From assembly GCA_029961685.1 (NCBI GenBank), contig JARWKL010000006.1, positions 11,352,748 through 11,416,747 of the forward strand: 64,000 nt of DNA. The letters are read 5' to 3'. Numbering within the stretch: the stretch's first letter is position 1; the number at the start of each line of letters is the position of its first letter. Under the pieces are notes generated by a model. That model saw only the letters and a list, made by a program, of their open reading frames with translations. It did no database searches and had not been told where the DNA came from. Of the stretch, positions 11,476-23,875 are shown piece after piece. This DNA is from Aristolochia californica. Taxonomy: Eukaryota > Streptophyta > Magnoliopsida > Piperales > Aristolochiaceae. Made by a program: the position numbers and the translations under genes.

Positions 11476-12004
11476 TTCTTCTAATTCGTCCTGAAGCTAG
11501 TTACCACACTAGTGAATCCCCATCTGATTCGGTCAATCTTACTCAAATTTTCATGTATCAAAGTCAGGTATTGAATTGAAGTAAAAAATAAAAAAAACCC
11601 TGATTTTGATCCCACTTTAAACATATGAAATATAATTTAGGTTGAGATGGTATAACTAATGCCACCAATCGAAACAAAATCTAATTTTATTCCAAAATTT
11701 TAATGTTATTTTATCTTTTTCTCTATTTGTTAGCATAACCTAAATGGTTCATCATGTAATGTATTAAAAGCATTATTCACATAAACCTCGAATCCAATTG
11801 GAATTTGGCTTAAACTCTTGCTGGTTAGATTGAAACATACAGGGGAAGAACCAGAGGGAGTAGGAGAGGAAAGGAGGGAGGGAAGGAACACGCAGAGAAG
11901 AAGTGTAGCCAAGTTTATGGATCGTTCGGAGGTGAGGAAGGATAAGAGTTCTAATCTGTTTAGCAGATAAAGAGAAATTCTGGTCGTTGTTTGGTGCATG
12001 AGAG

Positions 12005-12226
12005 ATGTACTAGTGGCGGAAATTCAAGTTCTTCGAGGAGAAATCCTCGGGAAAATGTTCGATCCCGAAGGAAATTGAGGGAAACATAGAATGTTGTTTG
12101 AGCGGACGAGGGAAGATTGTTGTGGGTTGTGACGATGGTACCGTGAATTTGCTTGATCGAGGGCTGAAGTTCATGTATGGGTTCCAGGCCCACGCATCTG
12201 CTGTCTTGTTTGTTCAACAGTTAAAG
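12005..12226 (+). pseudogene. VPS11: VPS11 exon 1 pseudogene, copy B
   Basis: ATG TAC TAG TGG begins a 74-codon exon that is open after codon 3 and encodes the VPS11 N-terminus: RKFKFFEEK, then GKIVVGCDDGTVNLLDRGLKF and AHASAVLFVQQLK, ending at a GT donor (12227). It keeps the CAG Gln in YGFQAHAS that is TAG in copy A. No second exon follows before homology to copy A ends at 12426, so only the first blade of the propeller is present. The codon-3 TAG is shared with copy A, implying that the common ancestor of both copies was already disabled, unless translation began elsewhere. Confidence 0.85.
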
Positions 12227-12426
12227 GTAGTGACTTTTCTTTCTTCTTATTTTCTTTTGATGGCGTTAATCTGTAATTTGTATGGAAATGTCTTTCCCAT
12301 GTTTCTGCTAGAGATTATAATTCTCAATGTTTAAAGCTGCATGTATTTGGTGGAAATTCTTGGTTTTTCTCAGCATCCTTACTTCATTGGTTTTAATTTA
12401 ATTACTTTTAGCTTCCGAGGCAGAGC

Positions 12427-13925
12427 GATATAATGATAAAGTTGTCACTCTAGTTCCTGTTTGAACTTTTGCACCTCGATTCACCTGTTTTTTTTTCATA
12501 GAAAGCTAAAATTTTCTATAAGTATGAAAACAACTTGTTTCTCTAGGAACGCCCAGTACTGTTTGCTCTTCTCTTTTTATCTCCACCTTCAAATATTCTG
12601 CAAGAATGAGGTTCAACCAAATGCACCTTTATTCTTAAGAGTTATAGCCTTGAAATCATTTCCAACCTGCCGACCTTGAGGCATGTGGTTTTGAAAACCA
12701 ATGAATACATGTAGAGGGAAAGGAAGTTGGAACTTTTACTTCTTCAGAAAAGTCATTCTAATTACAAGAGTGCCATTTTTATTTTTATTTTATGAAGGAT
12801 GCCATTGACTTCTACCTATTCATAATAATGCCATTATCTTCATTTTATCTTTAAAAAATGATAAAAACTAAAAAAAAAAAAACGCAAATGAACATCAATC
12901 ATGAATGCATGGGATTATAAAATAAATCTTCAATATGAAGAAATCAATCATTCCAAAAAAAAAAAAAAGGAAGAAGAAATAAAGTTTTAAACCATTTAAT
13001 TCAAATTCGATAGTTAAATTACAAATTTGATTCACCTAGCTTTAATGGATTTTGGTCCATACTCTTTTTTTCTTATATGTATATGTGCTCTACCTTAAAG
13101 TAGTGCTATTTCCTGTTAGTCAGATCTCTTAGAAATAAAAAACTAGATACTCAAGTTAGGTACACCATTCTAATCAGCGAAGAGCTTCATTATAAACAAA
13201 AAGTAGGAAACTGAAGATAGTTCAGAAATGACTGTATGTCAATGTCAAGCCTCACAAACTATCATTTAAACCTTTGTAAGCTTAGTTTTAGATTCATCAA
13301 AATTTATGTAAAAAACTTTCCCTAAAGAATTAGGAGGCAAGGTGAAGGGGCCACTGTTTTTTTCTTCATTCTGTGTGCAAAGGCTTCCAGTTTTAAAAAA
13401 TTAAGAACATGTATTCTGCAGTTCTTCTAGATCCAAAGTATGTGATTTAAAATAGAAAGAGCATGAACCTACTTCTTTGTGAAAATAACCCTAAAAAAAC
13501 TTAATTCCTATTACAGAAGCTCTTTGCAGTCTCTCTGTCCTATAATACATCCAGTCTGTGAGCAACTGGAATTTTTTAAGTCCTATCCAGAGAGGCTTTG
13601 GCTAAATAACTTGGTGACAGTGAGGAAGTCCCACTGTCTGTTCAGAAAATTCCTTTTTGTCCATAAACGACACTGTGTTGGGTGAACTGGTTGTTTATTG
13701 TTGGTCGATACATTCAAACAACATTTTGTGTCTTGGTTTCAAGCCAGCTGCCTACATGCAATTCATTTTGGAGTAGCTGAAGTTGACTCTACTTGAAATC
13801 GAAGTTGAGTTGTATCTTGGCTCCTCTCTGGTTGATTACTAAATTCCTTTCAAGTTTTCTTGCCTTGGTCCATCTGTCCAGCAAATAGTGCAGCCTGGTT
13901 GGGTATACCTGCCTTTTTTTCTCAG
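12427..13925. other. Unassigned sequence between gene fragments
   Basis: AT-rich, with A tracts near 12868-12883 and 12955-12970. A possible exon remnant lies near 13514-13685, after an acceptor-like ttacag, with a frame reading SYPERLWLNNLVTV. It could belong to the gene fragment that starts at 13926, but no homology is recognised. The rest is blank to me. Confidence 0.35.
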
Positions 13926-16034
13926 ATCAAATCCATTGAAAGCCTTAGAAGCAGTAACATTACAAATGAACTTCCAAATTGTGAACAGAAGCAGGAACAT
14001 TAGAAATGAGCTTCCTAATTGTGAAGTAGATTTTCTTAATTTTTAATGTGTTGGCTGAAGCCACTTATCTCATACGCTATACAGAAGGCGTCCAACTATG
14101 AGAAATTGCTTAGTAATGAGTCTTCTTGTCTGAATTTTGAGACCTTATGTTTTGAAGAACTCCTGAAGAGTATTAGGAATGATAATCAGGTGGGTTACCC
14201 TGACAGAGAATATCAAAGTGCACTGGTAATTTTCATTTTGGGTACTGTCTATCCTGATTTATCCTTTCTGAAGAGGATGGAGGTTTTGCAGTCTCTGTCT
14301 ACCTGCTTCTTCTTTCTACGACTACTTACTTGCATTTCTAAAATTGATGGAGAGCTGTCAAGAGATACTAATTCAGAGCTTTGGGGGTGTTTGGCATTAA
14401 CCCAGTTCAGAACCCCCAAGTAGCTGAATTAAAAGTTGAACCAAGTCTTCATGAAGGCTCATTTATCCCCTCACATCTTCTTGATAATCCACAAGGTTCT
14501 CTGAGAACTGAGGTTCCTCAAGAATTAGAGAATACTGACAGTGTATCCTGTCCATCAAATGGTGGGGGCAATTGCTTATCTTTGAAGGAGATTGAGGAAT
14601 TCTGTGAAGGATTAGAAACATTGATTTCAAAGCTCAACCCTTCTGTTGATCATTGCTGGAAACTTCATCCGCAGTTGGCAAAGAAGGTAACTCTGGCTAT
14701 GGCTACATGTTACCTGTACTCCAGATGTTTGGCTTCTATTTGCCAGTCTGCTAAAAGTAATGAGCATGATGACTGTAGACATATAATTTTATCCAATTCA
14801 GATGATCAGTTTTTGGTCCATTGGAGAAGTGCTCTGATGGGGATAGCTGAAGCTGTTGTCAAATATGAGCAAAATCATTGTTGGCAAGTGGCATCTTTTA
14901 TGCTGGACTTTATACTTGGGCTGCCTCAATTTTTTTGTTTGGAACATGTGGTTCCCACTATATGTACTTCTGTTAAGCACTTCTGTTCTCAAGCTCCAAA
15001 AATTTCTTGGCGACTTCGAACTGAGAAATGGATAACAATGTTATTAGCAAGGGACATTGGTAGCCTCCAAGATGGTCAGACTTTTTTGGGTGATTTGTTC
15101 TGTACAATGCCTGGTTATTCTGAACCAGAGCAAAGATCTATTGCAATACAACAGCTAGGTAGACTTGTTGGTCAGGGTACACATGAACCTGCAAGATTTC
15201 CTTACTCGACTCGTGAAAAGTCATTTGTCTCCCATTCACTTATATCCATTCCACCAGCTGTTCTTTGCTTTCTAGTCACAAGTACATGGGATATGGTAGC
15301 AGCAATAGCATCATCAGATACCTGTATGATTTTGAGGACCCATTCTATGGTGCTTCTATTAGACTATATTCCTTTTGCTCAGAGGAACCAACTGCAATCA
15401 TTTCTTGGGGCAGCAGATAAGATTCTTCATGCTTTGGAAAAACATGCCTATCCAATGCGTGAGGGCCCTATGACTTTCACTGGCTCTTATTGGGCATGCG
15501 TGCTTGTACTCCCCTGCCAAGGACATTGCTTTAATACCTGAAAGTGTTTGGAGAAACCTTGAGTCCTTGGCAATGCCTAAGGCAGATATTATTCAAAATC
15601 CTTTTGATTAAAGTTGCTTTCTGATCACTTATTTCATCAAAGGTATCTAATATTGTCTGTTTGCATGACCAAGTAATATAATGCACTTAGAAGACGAATG
15701 ATTTCCACAGGACTTGAAGGAATAATGTATAATAGTTTTACAATTGTGACCAGTGTTTATTTTTTTCTTTTTTCTTTTTTCTTTTTGGAAAAATACCAGT
15801 GTTTACTTCACCTGATCTTTGAATAATGGAATGCACCCAATTAGTCCTGCACAAAACAGTTCTTTTAAAAAATTATACTCTTTTGGTGCATTTTTTAGGT
15901 AGAGTTAGTAAAATCTGCTAACGTTTGTTTAGAAGTAAACTTGGTATGATGTGCAGAGGGAAGGTTTGGTGAAACAGAAAAGACTTGCCAGTCTCTGTGT
16001 AAACTTCGAAGTGAAGGGGATGATGCAAAAGAGG
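13926..16034 (+). pseudogene. Fragment of a large conserved plant protein (identity uncertain)
   Basis: Host-gene coding sequence in at least two exons. The main one runs from an acceptor at about 13925 to about 15610 and includes KSIRNDNQVGYPDREYQ, LEKHAYPMREGP and, after a frame change near 15490, LYSPAKDIALIPESVWRNLE. A second exon, 15957-16034 (FGETEKTCQSLCKLRSEG), lies between a cag acceptor and a gtactt donor. The sequence is helical and Leu-rich, ARM/HEAT-like in feel. The phrases with IPESVWRN and CKLRSEGDDAKE remind me of one very large conserved plant protein, but I cannot attach a name, so function is left open. It is disabled: a 40-bp tandem duplication near its start, a frame change near 14420 and another near 15490, and no neighbouring exons on either side. 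Confidence 0.6.
13948..14027 (+). repeat. 40-bp tandem duplication
   Basis: Two units of 40 bp, starting gaagcagtaacatta at 13948 and gaagcaggaacatta at 13988, differ at a few bases. The duplication shifts the frame at the start of the decayed exon. Confidence 0.85.
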
Positions 16035-16722
16035 TACTTTTCCTACTATTTTTACAAATATATGTTGCATGTTCTTTTGTGAGATGGTTTGCTACTAGGT
16101 ATAGAGAATGGTTAGAAATAGAAGCTTTTATTCTAGTTACTTCTAGGTGTCAATACCAATAATTGTAGTCGTAGGTGAGACTACAGCTCAGTGGTCTCAC
16201 AGGAGTTTTCTTGTAGGTGAAATCATTTACATACAAATGCTCCACCTACTTTTTTTTTTTTTTTTAAGTTCTCATCTACAATACATCATTTCTTTATAAA
16301 GGCTGCTACTCTTCAATTGCTTGCCAGGTTTGGAGGACTTATGTTAGGGTTTTAGGTTGATATGGATTTGAAAATTGATGTTGGGGAAACCATTTGAAAA
16401 CTTTAGAAATCCTAGTATTTTATCCTAATTATGGTCCAAACAGCCTGTCCATGAAGAGTGAAAAATATAAAAGAAAGGAATCAAGAATTGATTGTTTCTT
16501 TGATGTGTCTTAGTCTCCATTGGTGTGAGGCCTTGGGTTCTAGTCTCACTGGGCTATGGGTTGTAATGTGTTCAGGTAATCAAATTTTCAAAAAAAAAAA
16601 AAGAAAAAAGAAAAAAAGCTTTTGACATTGTCATTGAATTGAAATAAAGAAAGCAAGAAGAAATAGAGGGCAATAGGTGTAAGGAGACAAAGCAGAGAAA
16701 ATGTCCATGTAAGCATCAAACT
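16035..16722. other. Unassigned sequence, downstream of gene fragment
   Basis: Likely intron or intergenic. It contains T and A tracts (16252-16266, 16588-16618). A stretch at about 16505-16618 has a weak pol III B-box look (gggttctagtctc) and an A-rich end, which could be a decayed SINE, but no A box or target duplication supports it. Confidence 0.35.
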
Positions 16723-17717
16723 TTTTTTGATGAAGATGTATTTCTATTAAAAGAAAAGAAAAAGAAAAATTACAAAGGCGGAGGGAGCAAATCCCTTACA
16801 ACGAGAGATTGCAGGAAAGCTCCCTCCTTGGCAAGCATATCTACTACCGAATTTGCAGATCTCGGAATGTGAGACCAAATACATGAAAAAGAAGATACAA
16901 TATCCAAAATCTCCTGGAATACGTCCCAGTGCCTCCATGGGGGAGAAGTATTAGGCTGGCACCAACCAATCACCACCTTGGAATCCCCTTCAATGTGAAT
17001 AGGCCCATTACATTTGTCTTTGAACACCTGTAGCCCATTAAGAAGGCCATGTAACTCAACCTACGTTGAGTCGGATATGCCTAAAGGACCAACATAAGAA
17101 AAACATTGATTCCTAGATGAGTCTAAAATGATGCCCCCAAATCCCGCGATCCCGGGATTGCCAAGAGAAGATCCATCAAAGTTCAGTTTTAGGTAGCCAG
17201 TTTCCGGGGGGGGGGGGGGGGGGGATCCATTCCTGCATAACTGAGATTTTGGCTTCAATGTGCATCCTCGCCAAATTGCTCCAGTTGTCTCGAATGCCGG
17301 TGCCTTTGAAAGAGGTGTTTTTTTGTCAATAGCCAGGTTGATATTTGCCCTGTTATTCTATCAACAACTCTAACCTCAGATTCGCTTTTAGCATCAAACC
17401 ACCTTCTATTCCATTCGTTCCAAAGCCCCCATGGAACGAAACTAGCACGAGCCGAGATAATCAATTTGCTGAGGCCAGGAAGGGGATATCCATGATCGAC
17501 TTGCAAAAGCTTATCAGGTCGACAACAATACAAAATTGAATCTCCAATTTGCTTAAAATAGAGGTCCACACATTCCATGAGAACTGACATTGAAGAAGAG
17601 TATGATTGGTGGATTCATCTTCATTGTGGCAGAAAGGGCATAGTGGATTTATAGATGGGTGACCTCTTCTTCTGAGCACATCAGCCATGAGAATTTTACT
17701 TTGACAAACACTCCACA
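16723..17717 (-). mobile_element. L1-type LINE, 3' part, minus strand
   Basis: On the minus strand, 17717 down to 16775 encodes the C-terminal part of a plant LINE ORF2. First comes a zf-RVT zinc-binding region (CPFCHNEDESTNHTLLQC, then W), then an RNase H domain (LKLNFDGSSLGNPGIAGFGG, IHIEGDSKVVIGW, ANSVVDMLAKEGA) with Asp, Glu and Asp-type catalytic positions. It ends in a 3' UTR finishing with cttcatcaaaaaaa at about 16723. Frame changes and a stop after ISDST break it. The 5' side is cut at the satellite border near 17718, so endonuclease and reverse transcriptase are absent. Confidence 0.85.
17206..17224. repeat. G19 homopolymer inside LINE RNase H region
   Basis: Nineteen consecutive G on the plus strand, read as proline codons on the LINE strand. 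Length may be uncertain for sequencing reasons. Confidence 0.9.
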
Positions 17718-20700
17718 TGAAATTTTTTACATAAACTTTAAAATTTTCATTTTGTTTTGATCTATTTGCCTTTATCTCTATGTTTACGAGATAAAGGGAA
17801 AAGTGAAAGCTCAAGTTTTGATTTGAGGAAAAAATATACATCTAAAATGAAAATGTACAAATGTAGTGAGGGGTAATTCCAAAAAGTGTCCATAATTTTT
17901 AGGGATTGCATACTCTTTCTGGTATTTATATATTAGGTTTTGCAATCGTCGTGAAAAGGGGGAGGCGGGGGATTTTTAACTGATTGTTGACTCCCAATTC
18001 ATAAGTCATTTTTTACAAAAATATAGCCCATTATACATGATTAACCGATAAATCACTTTACAATCATCTATGATTGTTAGGTCAGTTTTTTTTTGTAAAT
18101 GGGCAAAATAATGGTTTGTTTGACTCGTGTAAATATCCCAAAACACTTTCACCTGAGAATTTAATGATGTTTGGATCCCATAGGTCATTTGCATCATTAA
18201 TATATTTCAGGCATGCATATCTATATTTAAATCATGTGTAACATCAATTAGAGATCTCTTTCTTATAAAATTCCAAGCCATTAGGGTTGAACTAGTGGAT
18301 TTTCCCAAACTTGGATATCAAAACTTTTGTGTTCATTTGTGGTGTGTGAATAAATTTTCTTTACTTACATTTGTTGTTGCTTTAAATTTTTTGCATATAT
18401 AAACTATAAAATTTTTATTTTGTTGTGATCTATTTGCCTTTATCTCTTTGTTTACATGATAAAATAAAAGTGAAAACTCAAGTTTTGATTTTAGAAAAAA
18501 CTATACATCTAAAATGGACAAGAACAAATGTAGAGAGAGATAATTCCAAAAAGTTTCCGTAATTTTTGGGGATTGCAAACTCTTTTTAGTTTTTAGATAT
18601 TAAGTTTTACAATCGTCGGGAAAAGGGGGAGGCGGGGGATTTTAATTGAGTGTTGACTCCCAATCCATAAGTAATTTCTTACAAAAATATAGCTAGTTAC
18701 ACATGATTGATCGATAAATCACTTTATAATCATATATGATTGTTAGTCAACTTTTTTGTAAATATGCAAAATATTGGCTTGTTTGACTCTTGTAAATATC
18801 CCACCGAACGTTTACTTGAGAATTTAATGAGGTTTGGATCCCATAGGTCATTTGCATCTTTAACATGTTTCAAACAGGTATATCCATATTTGAAACATGT
18901 GTAGGATCAATTAGAAATCTCTTTCCTATAAAATTCCAAGCTATTAGGGTTGAACTAGTGGAATTTCCAAAATTTGAATATCAAAACTTTTGTGTTCATT
19001 TGTGGTTTGATAATAATTTTATTTACTTACATTTGTTGTTGTTTTAAAATTTTTGCATTCATAAACTATATATTTTTCAATTTGTTGTGATCTATCTACC
19101 ATTATCTCTCTATTTACGAGATAAAGGAAAAGTGAAAACTCAGTTTTGATTTAAGAAAAAATTATACATCTATAATGGAAATGCACATATGTAGAAGGGA
19201 GATTATCCCAAAATATTTCTGTAATTTTTAGGTATTGCATACTCTTTCTAGTTTTTAGATATTAGATTTTGCAATCATCGGGAAAAGTGGGAGGCAGTGG
19301 GTTTTTAACTGAGTGTTGACTCCCAATCTATAAGTAATTTCTTACAAAAATATAGCCTATTACGCATAATTGACTGATAAATCACTATACAATCATCAAT
19401 GATTGTTAGGTCAGCGTTTTTGAAAATGGGCAAAATAATGACTTCTTTTACTCGAGAAAATATCCCACTGCACCTTCACTTGAAAATTTAATGAGGTTTG
19501 GATCCCATATGTCATTTGCACCTTTAACATGTTTCAAGCAGAAATATCCATATTTAAGACGTGTAAGATCAATTAGAAATATCTTTCTTATAATATTCTA
19601 AGCTATTAGGGTTGAACTAGTGAAATTTCCCAATCTTGGATATAAATTTTTTTTTGTTTATTTATGGTGTGTGAATAAATTTTCTTTATTTACATTTGTT
19701 GTTGTTTTAAATTTTTTGCATACATAAATTTTAAATTTTTTATTTTGTTTTGATCTATTTGCCTTTATCTCCATGTTTACAAGATAAAGGGAAAAGTGAA
19801 TGCTCAAGTTTTGATTTGAGGAAAAAATATACATCTAAAATGAAAATGTACAAATGTAGTGAGGGGTAATTCCAAAAAATGTCCATAATTTTTTGGGACC
19901 TCATACTCTTTGTGGTATTTATATATTAGGTTTTGCAATCGTTCTGAAATGGGGGAGGCGGAGGATTTTTAACTTATTGTTGACTCTCAATCCATAAGTC
20001 ATTTCTTACAAAAATATACCTTGTTATACCTGATTAATCGATAAATCACTTTATAATCATTTATGATTGTTAGGTTAACTATTTTTGTAAATGGGCAAAA
20101 TAATGACTTCTTTGACTCGGGGTAAATATCCCAAAGCACGTTCACCTGAGAATTTAATGAGGTTTGGATCCCATAGTCATTTGCATCATTAACATATTTC
20201 AAGTATGCATATCTATATTTAAATCATGTGTAGGATCAATTAGAAATCTCTTTCTTATAAAATTCCAAGCCATTAGAGTTGAACTAGTGGATTTTCCCAA
20301 GCTTGGATATCAAAACTTTTGTGTTCATTTGTGGTGTGTGAATAAATTTTCTTTACTTACATTTGTGGTTGTTTAAAATTTTTTTGCATACTTAAACTAT
20401 AAAATTTTCATTGTATTGAGATTTATTTGCCTTTCTCTCTATTTACATGATAAAGGAAAAGTGAAAACTCAAGTTTTGATTTTAGAAAAAAGTAAACATC
20501 TAAAATGGAAATGGACAAATGTAGAGAGAGATAATTCCAAAAAGTGTCCGTAATTTTTAGGGATTGCAAACTCTTTCTTGTTTTTAGATATTAGGTTTTG
20601 CAATCGTCGGGAAAAGGGGGAGGCGGGGGATTTTTAATTGAGTGTTGACTCCTAGTCCATATGTAATTTCTTACAAAAATATAGTCCGTTACACATGATT

Positions 20701-21907
20701 GATCGGTAAATCACTTTACAATCATCTATGATTGTTAGGTCAGGTTTTTTGTAAATGGAAAAATATTGGCTTGTTTGACTTGTGTAAATATCTACAACAC
20801 GTCCACTTGAGAATTTAATGAGGTTTGGATCTCATAGGTCATTTGCATCTCTAACATGTTTCAAACATACATATCCATATTTGAAACATGTGTAGGATCA
20901 ATTAGAAATCTCTTTCTTATAACATTCCAAGCTATTAGGGTTGAATTAGTGGAATTTCTAAAACTTGAATATCAAAATTTTTGTGTTCATTTGTGGTGAG
21001 TGAATATATTTTCTTTACTAACATTTTTTGTTGTTTTAATTTTTTTTGCATACGTAAGCTCTAAAAGTTTTCATTTTGTTGTGATCTATTTGCTTTTATC
21101 TTTGCGCTTACGAGATAATGGGAAATGTGAATACTCATGTTTTGATTTAAAAAAATGTACACATCTAAAATGGAAATGTATAAATGTAGAGAGAGATAAT
21201 TAAAAAAAGTGTCCGTAATTTTTAGGGATTGTAAACTCTTTCTATTTTTTCTATATTAGGTTTTGCAATCATCGGGAAAAGAGGGAGGCGAGGCATTTTT
21301 AACTGAGTGTCGACTCCCAGTCCATAGGTCATTTCTTACAAACATATAGCCCGTTACGCATGATTGCTCGATAAATCACTTTACAGTCATCAATGATTGT
21401 TAGGTCAACGTTTTTGTAAATGGGTAAACTAATGGTTTGTTTGACTCAGGTAAATATCCCTCCCTACGTTCACTTGAGAATTTAAAGAAGTTTGGATCCC
21501 AATGGTCATATGCATTTTTAACATTTTTCAAGCATGCATATCAATATTTAAAACACGTGTAGGATTAATTAGAAATTTCTTTCTTATAAAATTCTAATCT
21601 ATTAGGGTTGAACTAGTGGAATTTTACAAACGAAGATATCAAAACTTTTGTGTTCATTTGTGGTGCGTGAATAAATTTTCTTTACTTAGACTTGTTGTTG
21701 TTTTAAATTTTTTGCATACATGAACTTTAAAATTTTCATTTTGTTGTGATCTATTTTCCTTTATCTCGTTGTTTACGAGATAAAGAGAAATGTGAAAACT
21801 CAAGTTTTGATTTAAGAAAAAAATATATTTCTAAAATAGAAATGCTCAAATATAGAGAGTGATAATTCCAAAAAATGTCCATAATTTTTAGGGATTACAA
21901 ACTCTTT
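17718..21907 (+). repeat. Satellite array, left block, about 665-bp monomers in trimers
   Basis: Six and a bit monomers; the landmark ttttgcaatcgtcgggaaaagg recurs (with variants) near 17938, 18605, 19267, 19932, 20597 and 21260, a period of about 662-667. Monomers 1 and 4 share the gtatttatatattagg variant, 2 and 5 share tttttagatatta with gattgcaaac, 3 and 6 share caatcatcggg, giving a trimeric higher-order unit of about 1995 bp. This block is more diverged from the main array, which has about 685-bp monomers. Open frames within it are repeat artefacts. Confidence 0.85.
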
Positions 21908-22813
21908 TGTTGTGGACTCAATAGCACACCGAGTCACACAACGAAGAAGACAACAACAACTTACTCAATAGGATTTAATTCTTATATTTCTTTGAATAGA
22001 ATTTATTTCTTATATTGTTTTAAGTAGGATTTATTTCTTATATTGTTTTAAGTAGGAGTTATTTCTAATTACTTTATATGTAAGGGCATTATGGGGAATT
22101 ATTGTAACCCTAACCCTAAAACTCCCTATTTAAGGGATAGGTATGAATGAAATAGGTAAACTTTGAGATTTTAGAATAACCTAGTCTAAATAGGTTGAGA
22201 TCACCTCTTGATCTCGAGTTTAGGGTTTACTCCAAAAATCCAACCTATCCTTCACCCTCTATTGCCATTCATCTTCACCCAAATTCATCCACCATCATCC
22301 CTACTAAGAAAAGGAGCTTGTTGCCCCTTTTCCAAGCCCAAAGAGGTCTATCCTCCCTCTTGGCAGCAGCAGCAAGAGAGGCCGAATTCCTCCCTTACCA
22401 AGCAGCAAAGTGAGGATTTTTATCCTCAAATCTTGTGCAAATCCTGGTGCAACGTGGGAGCTGATCATAACATCAAAGAAGAGGTATTAATATATCCCAA
22501 ACTCGTGTTTCAAGTTATTTAAGAAAGAAGGATTGCATTCTTAGCTAGAGCAGCAACAAAGAGGGCCAAACCCTCTTTGCCGTGACCAAAAAAAGAGAGC
22601 ACTTTGCTCTAGCAAGGTCAGCATTGCTGTGAGGTCTTCTACCTAGCACAACAACTCGGTAGGACCCTCAAAAGAGGATCTTTCCTCCTGGCCAAGCACT
22701 GGTTAAGGAGAAATACTCATACTCAGACCCTTGACGTGAAATGAGTAAATTCTGAGTGCTGGATTCACAAATCCCACGCCGTGTTACTCGATCCATGTCT
22801 CGGGACCGTAACA
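21908..22813 (+). repeat. Gypsy 5' LTR, copy 1
   Basis: Begins TGTTGTGGACTC and ends GGGACCGTAACA, with TGTT/AACA terminal inverted repeats, and is followed by the primer site. Length is 906 bp. It contains short internal direct repeats (taggatttatttcttata, near 21970-22065) and a telomere-like aaccctaaccctaaa that is only two units long. A relative with the same start is at 61200. Confidence 0.85.
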
Positions 22814-22816
22814 ACT

Positions 22817-22828
22817 TGGTATCAGAGC
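22817..22828 (+). other. Gypsy primer-binding site, copy 1
   Basis: TGGTATCAGAGC, complementary to the 3' end of initiator tRNA-Met, three bases after the LTR. Confidence 0.85.
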
Positions 22829-22836
22829 AGGGTAAC

Positions 22837-23875
22837 ATGGGGGATCATATCAGCAATGAAGAAATCCAAACCAGGATACAAAATATAGAAGATAGCCTTG
22901 AAACAGCACAACCAGTGTTGGGAAAGGTTTGTGGTTTGGAAGAAGAGATGAGCCGAATCATTAGCATGCTACAGAAGTTGAGGACAGAGAGACATCAAAG
23001 TCCAGAGGTGCGAGAGGTTGCTCAACCATATCACAGAAGAGGGGAGCAGTGGCCTAGGCGCACTGCTGTCCAAGCACCTCAGCTGGAGGCACAATCCCAA
23101 GGTACACCAAGTTAGAGTTTCCCCCTTTCAATGGTTCTGTGGATCTCGTAATTTGGTTGCATATATGTGATTTTTTTTTTTTTTTTTGAACCAAGGGACT
23201 ACTGAATGGGATAAGGTGTAACTAGCCTCTTTCCATATGACAGATAAAGCCATGTTATGGGTGACTCAAGTAGAGAAAGAGAGACCGGGAATGACTTGGG
23301 GCGAATTTAAAAATCTATGCACAGTTAGATTTGGGCCTCCCGCCAACAGCAACCCCTTGGGAGAGTTAATCCTATTGAGACAAACGGGTTCAGTGGAACA
23401 CTATCAAAAACTCTTCCAGGAAAAGTTGGCTCGTGTTGGAGATAGGGTATTGGTTGACCAACAGGTCTCCTTATTCACAGCAGGTCTCAATGAGTATTTA
23501 CGGCTAGAGGTAGAACTCCTTATGCCCACTGATCTAGCTCATGCCATGAATATGGCCCAAGCAATGGAACAACGACAACAGTTGCAGCAACGTAAGTCGG
23601 GTTGGTCGAGTGAGAGGAACACTTCCTCCACGTGGCAAGGGCGCCGTTGTAATTCATCTCAGGGAGCATCTACAGCAGCAACATCCAGACACACTTCGAC
23701 TACGACCCGGGTAGCCGATCCCTGCCCTGGTAATTCCCTACCGAGCTTTATAAAAAAATTGATGAGTGTGGAGATGGCAGAAAGGCAGTCCAAAAATCTC
23801 TGTTATAACTGCGATGAGCAATATCGGGTCGGACACCAATGTAAACGATTATTTTGGCTCGAGATGGAGGATTCA
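22837..23875 (+). pseudogene. Gypsy gag
   Basis: Starts at ATG 22837 (MGDHISNEEIQ), 20 bases past the start of the primer site. A frame change near 23100 and a T-tract at 23169-23187 break it; the frame resumes by 23237 (TDKAMLWVTQVEKERPGMTW, retrotransposon gag domain). It ends with a zinc knuckle CYNCDEQYRVGHQC (about 23801-23842). The part between 23100 and 23237 still reads as gag in other frames, so the breaks are point lesions, not deletions. Confidence 0.85.

Larger units (their letters stand above)
10866..12426 (+). repeat. Segmental duplication, copy B
   Basis: Direct, same-strand copy of 1-4972. It keeps three matching parts: 10866-11247 (A: 1-383), 11293-12030 (A: 1976-2677) and 12031-12426 (A: 4572-4972). 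It lacks the 1.6-kb A-specific segment and the Copia element. The match ends at ttccgaggcagag, after which copies diverge completely. Between the parts B has a short private piece (11248-11292). Confidence 0.85.

Noticed and set aside
16505..16618. Possible tRNA-derived SINE
   Set aside because: Only a weak B-box-like motif and an A-rich end; no A box at proper distance and no target duplication.
22090..22130. Telomere-like aaccctaaccctaaa (also near 61400)
   Set aside because: Only two units, inside homologous gypsy LTRs; not an interstitial telomere array.
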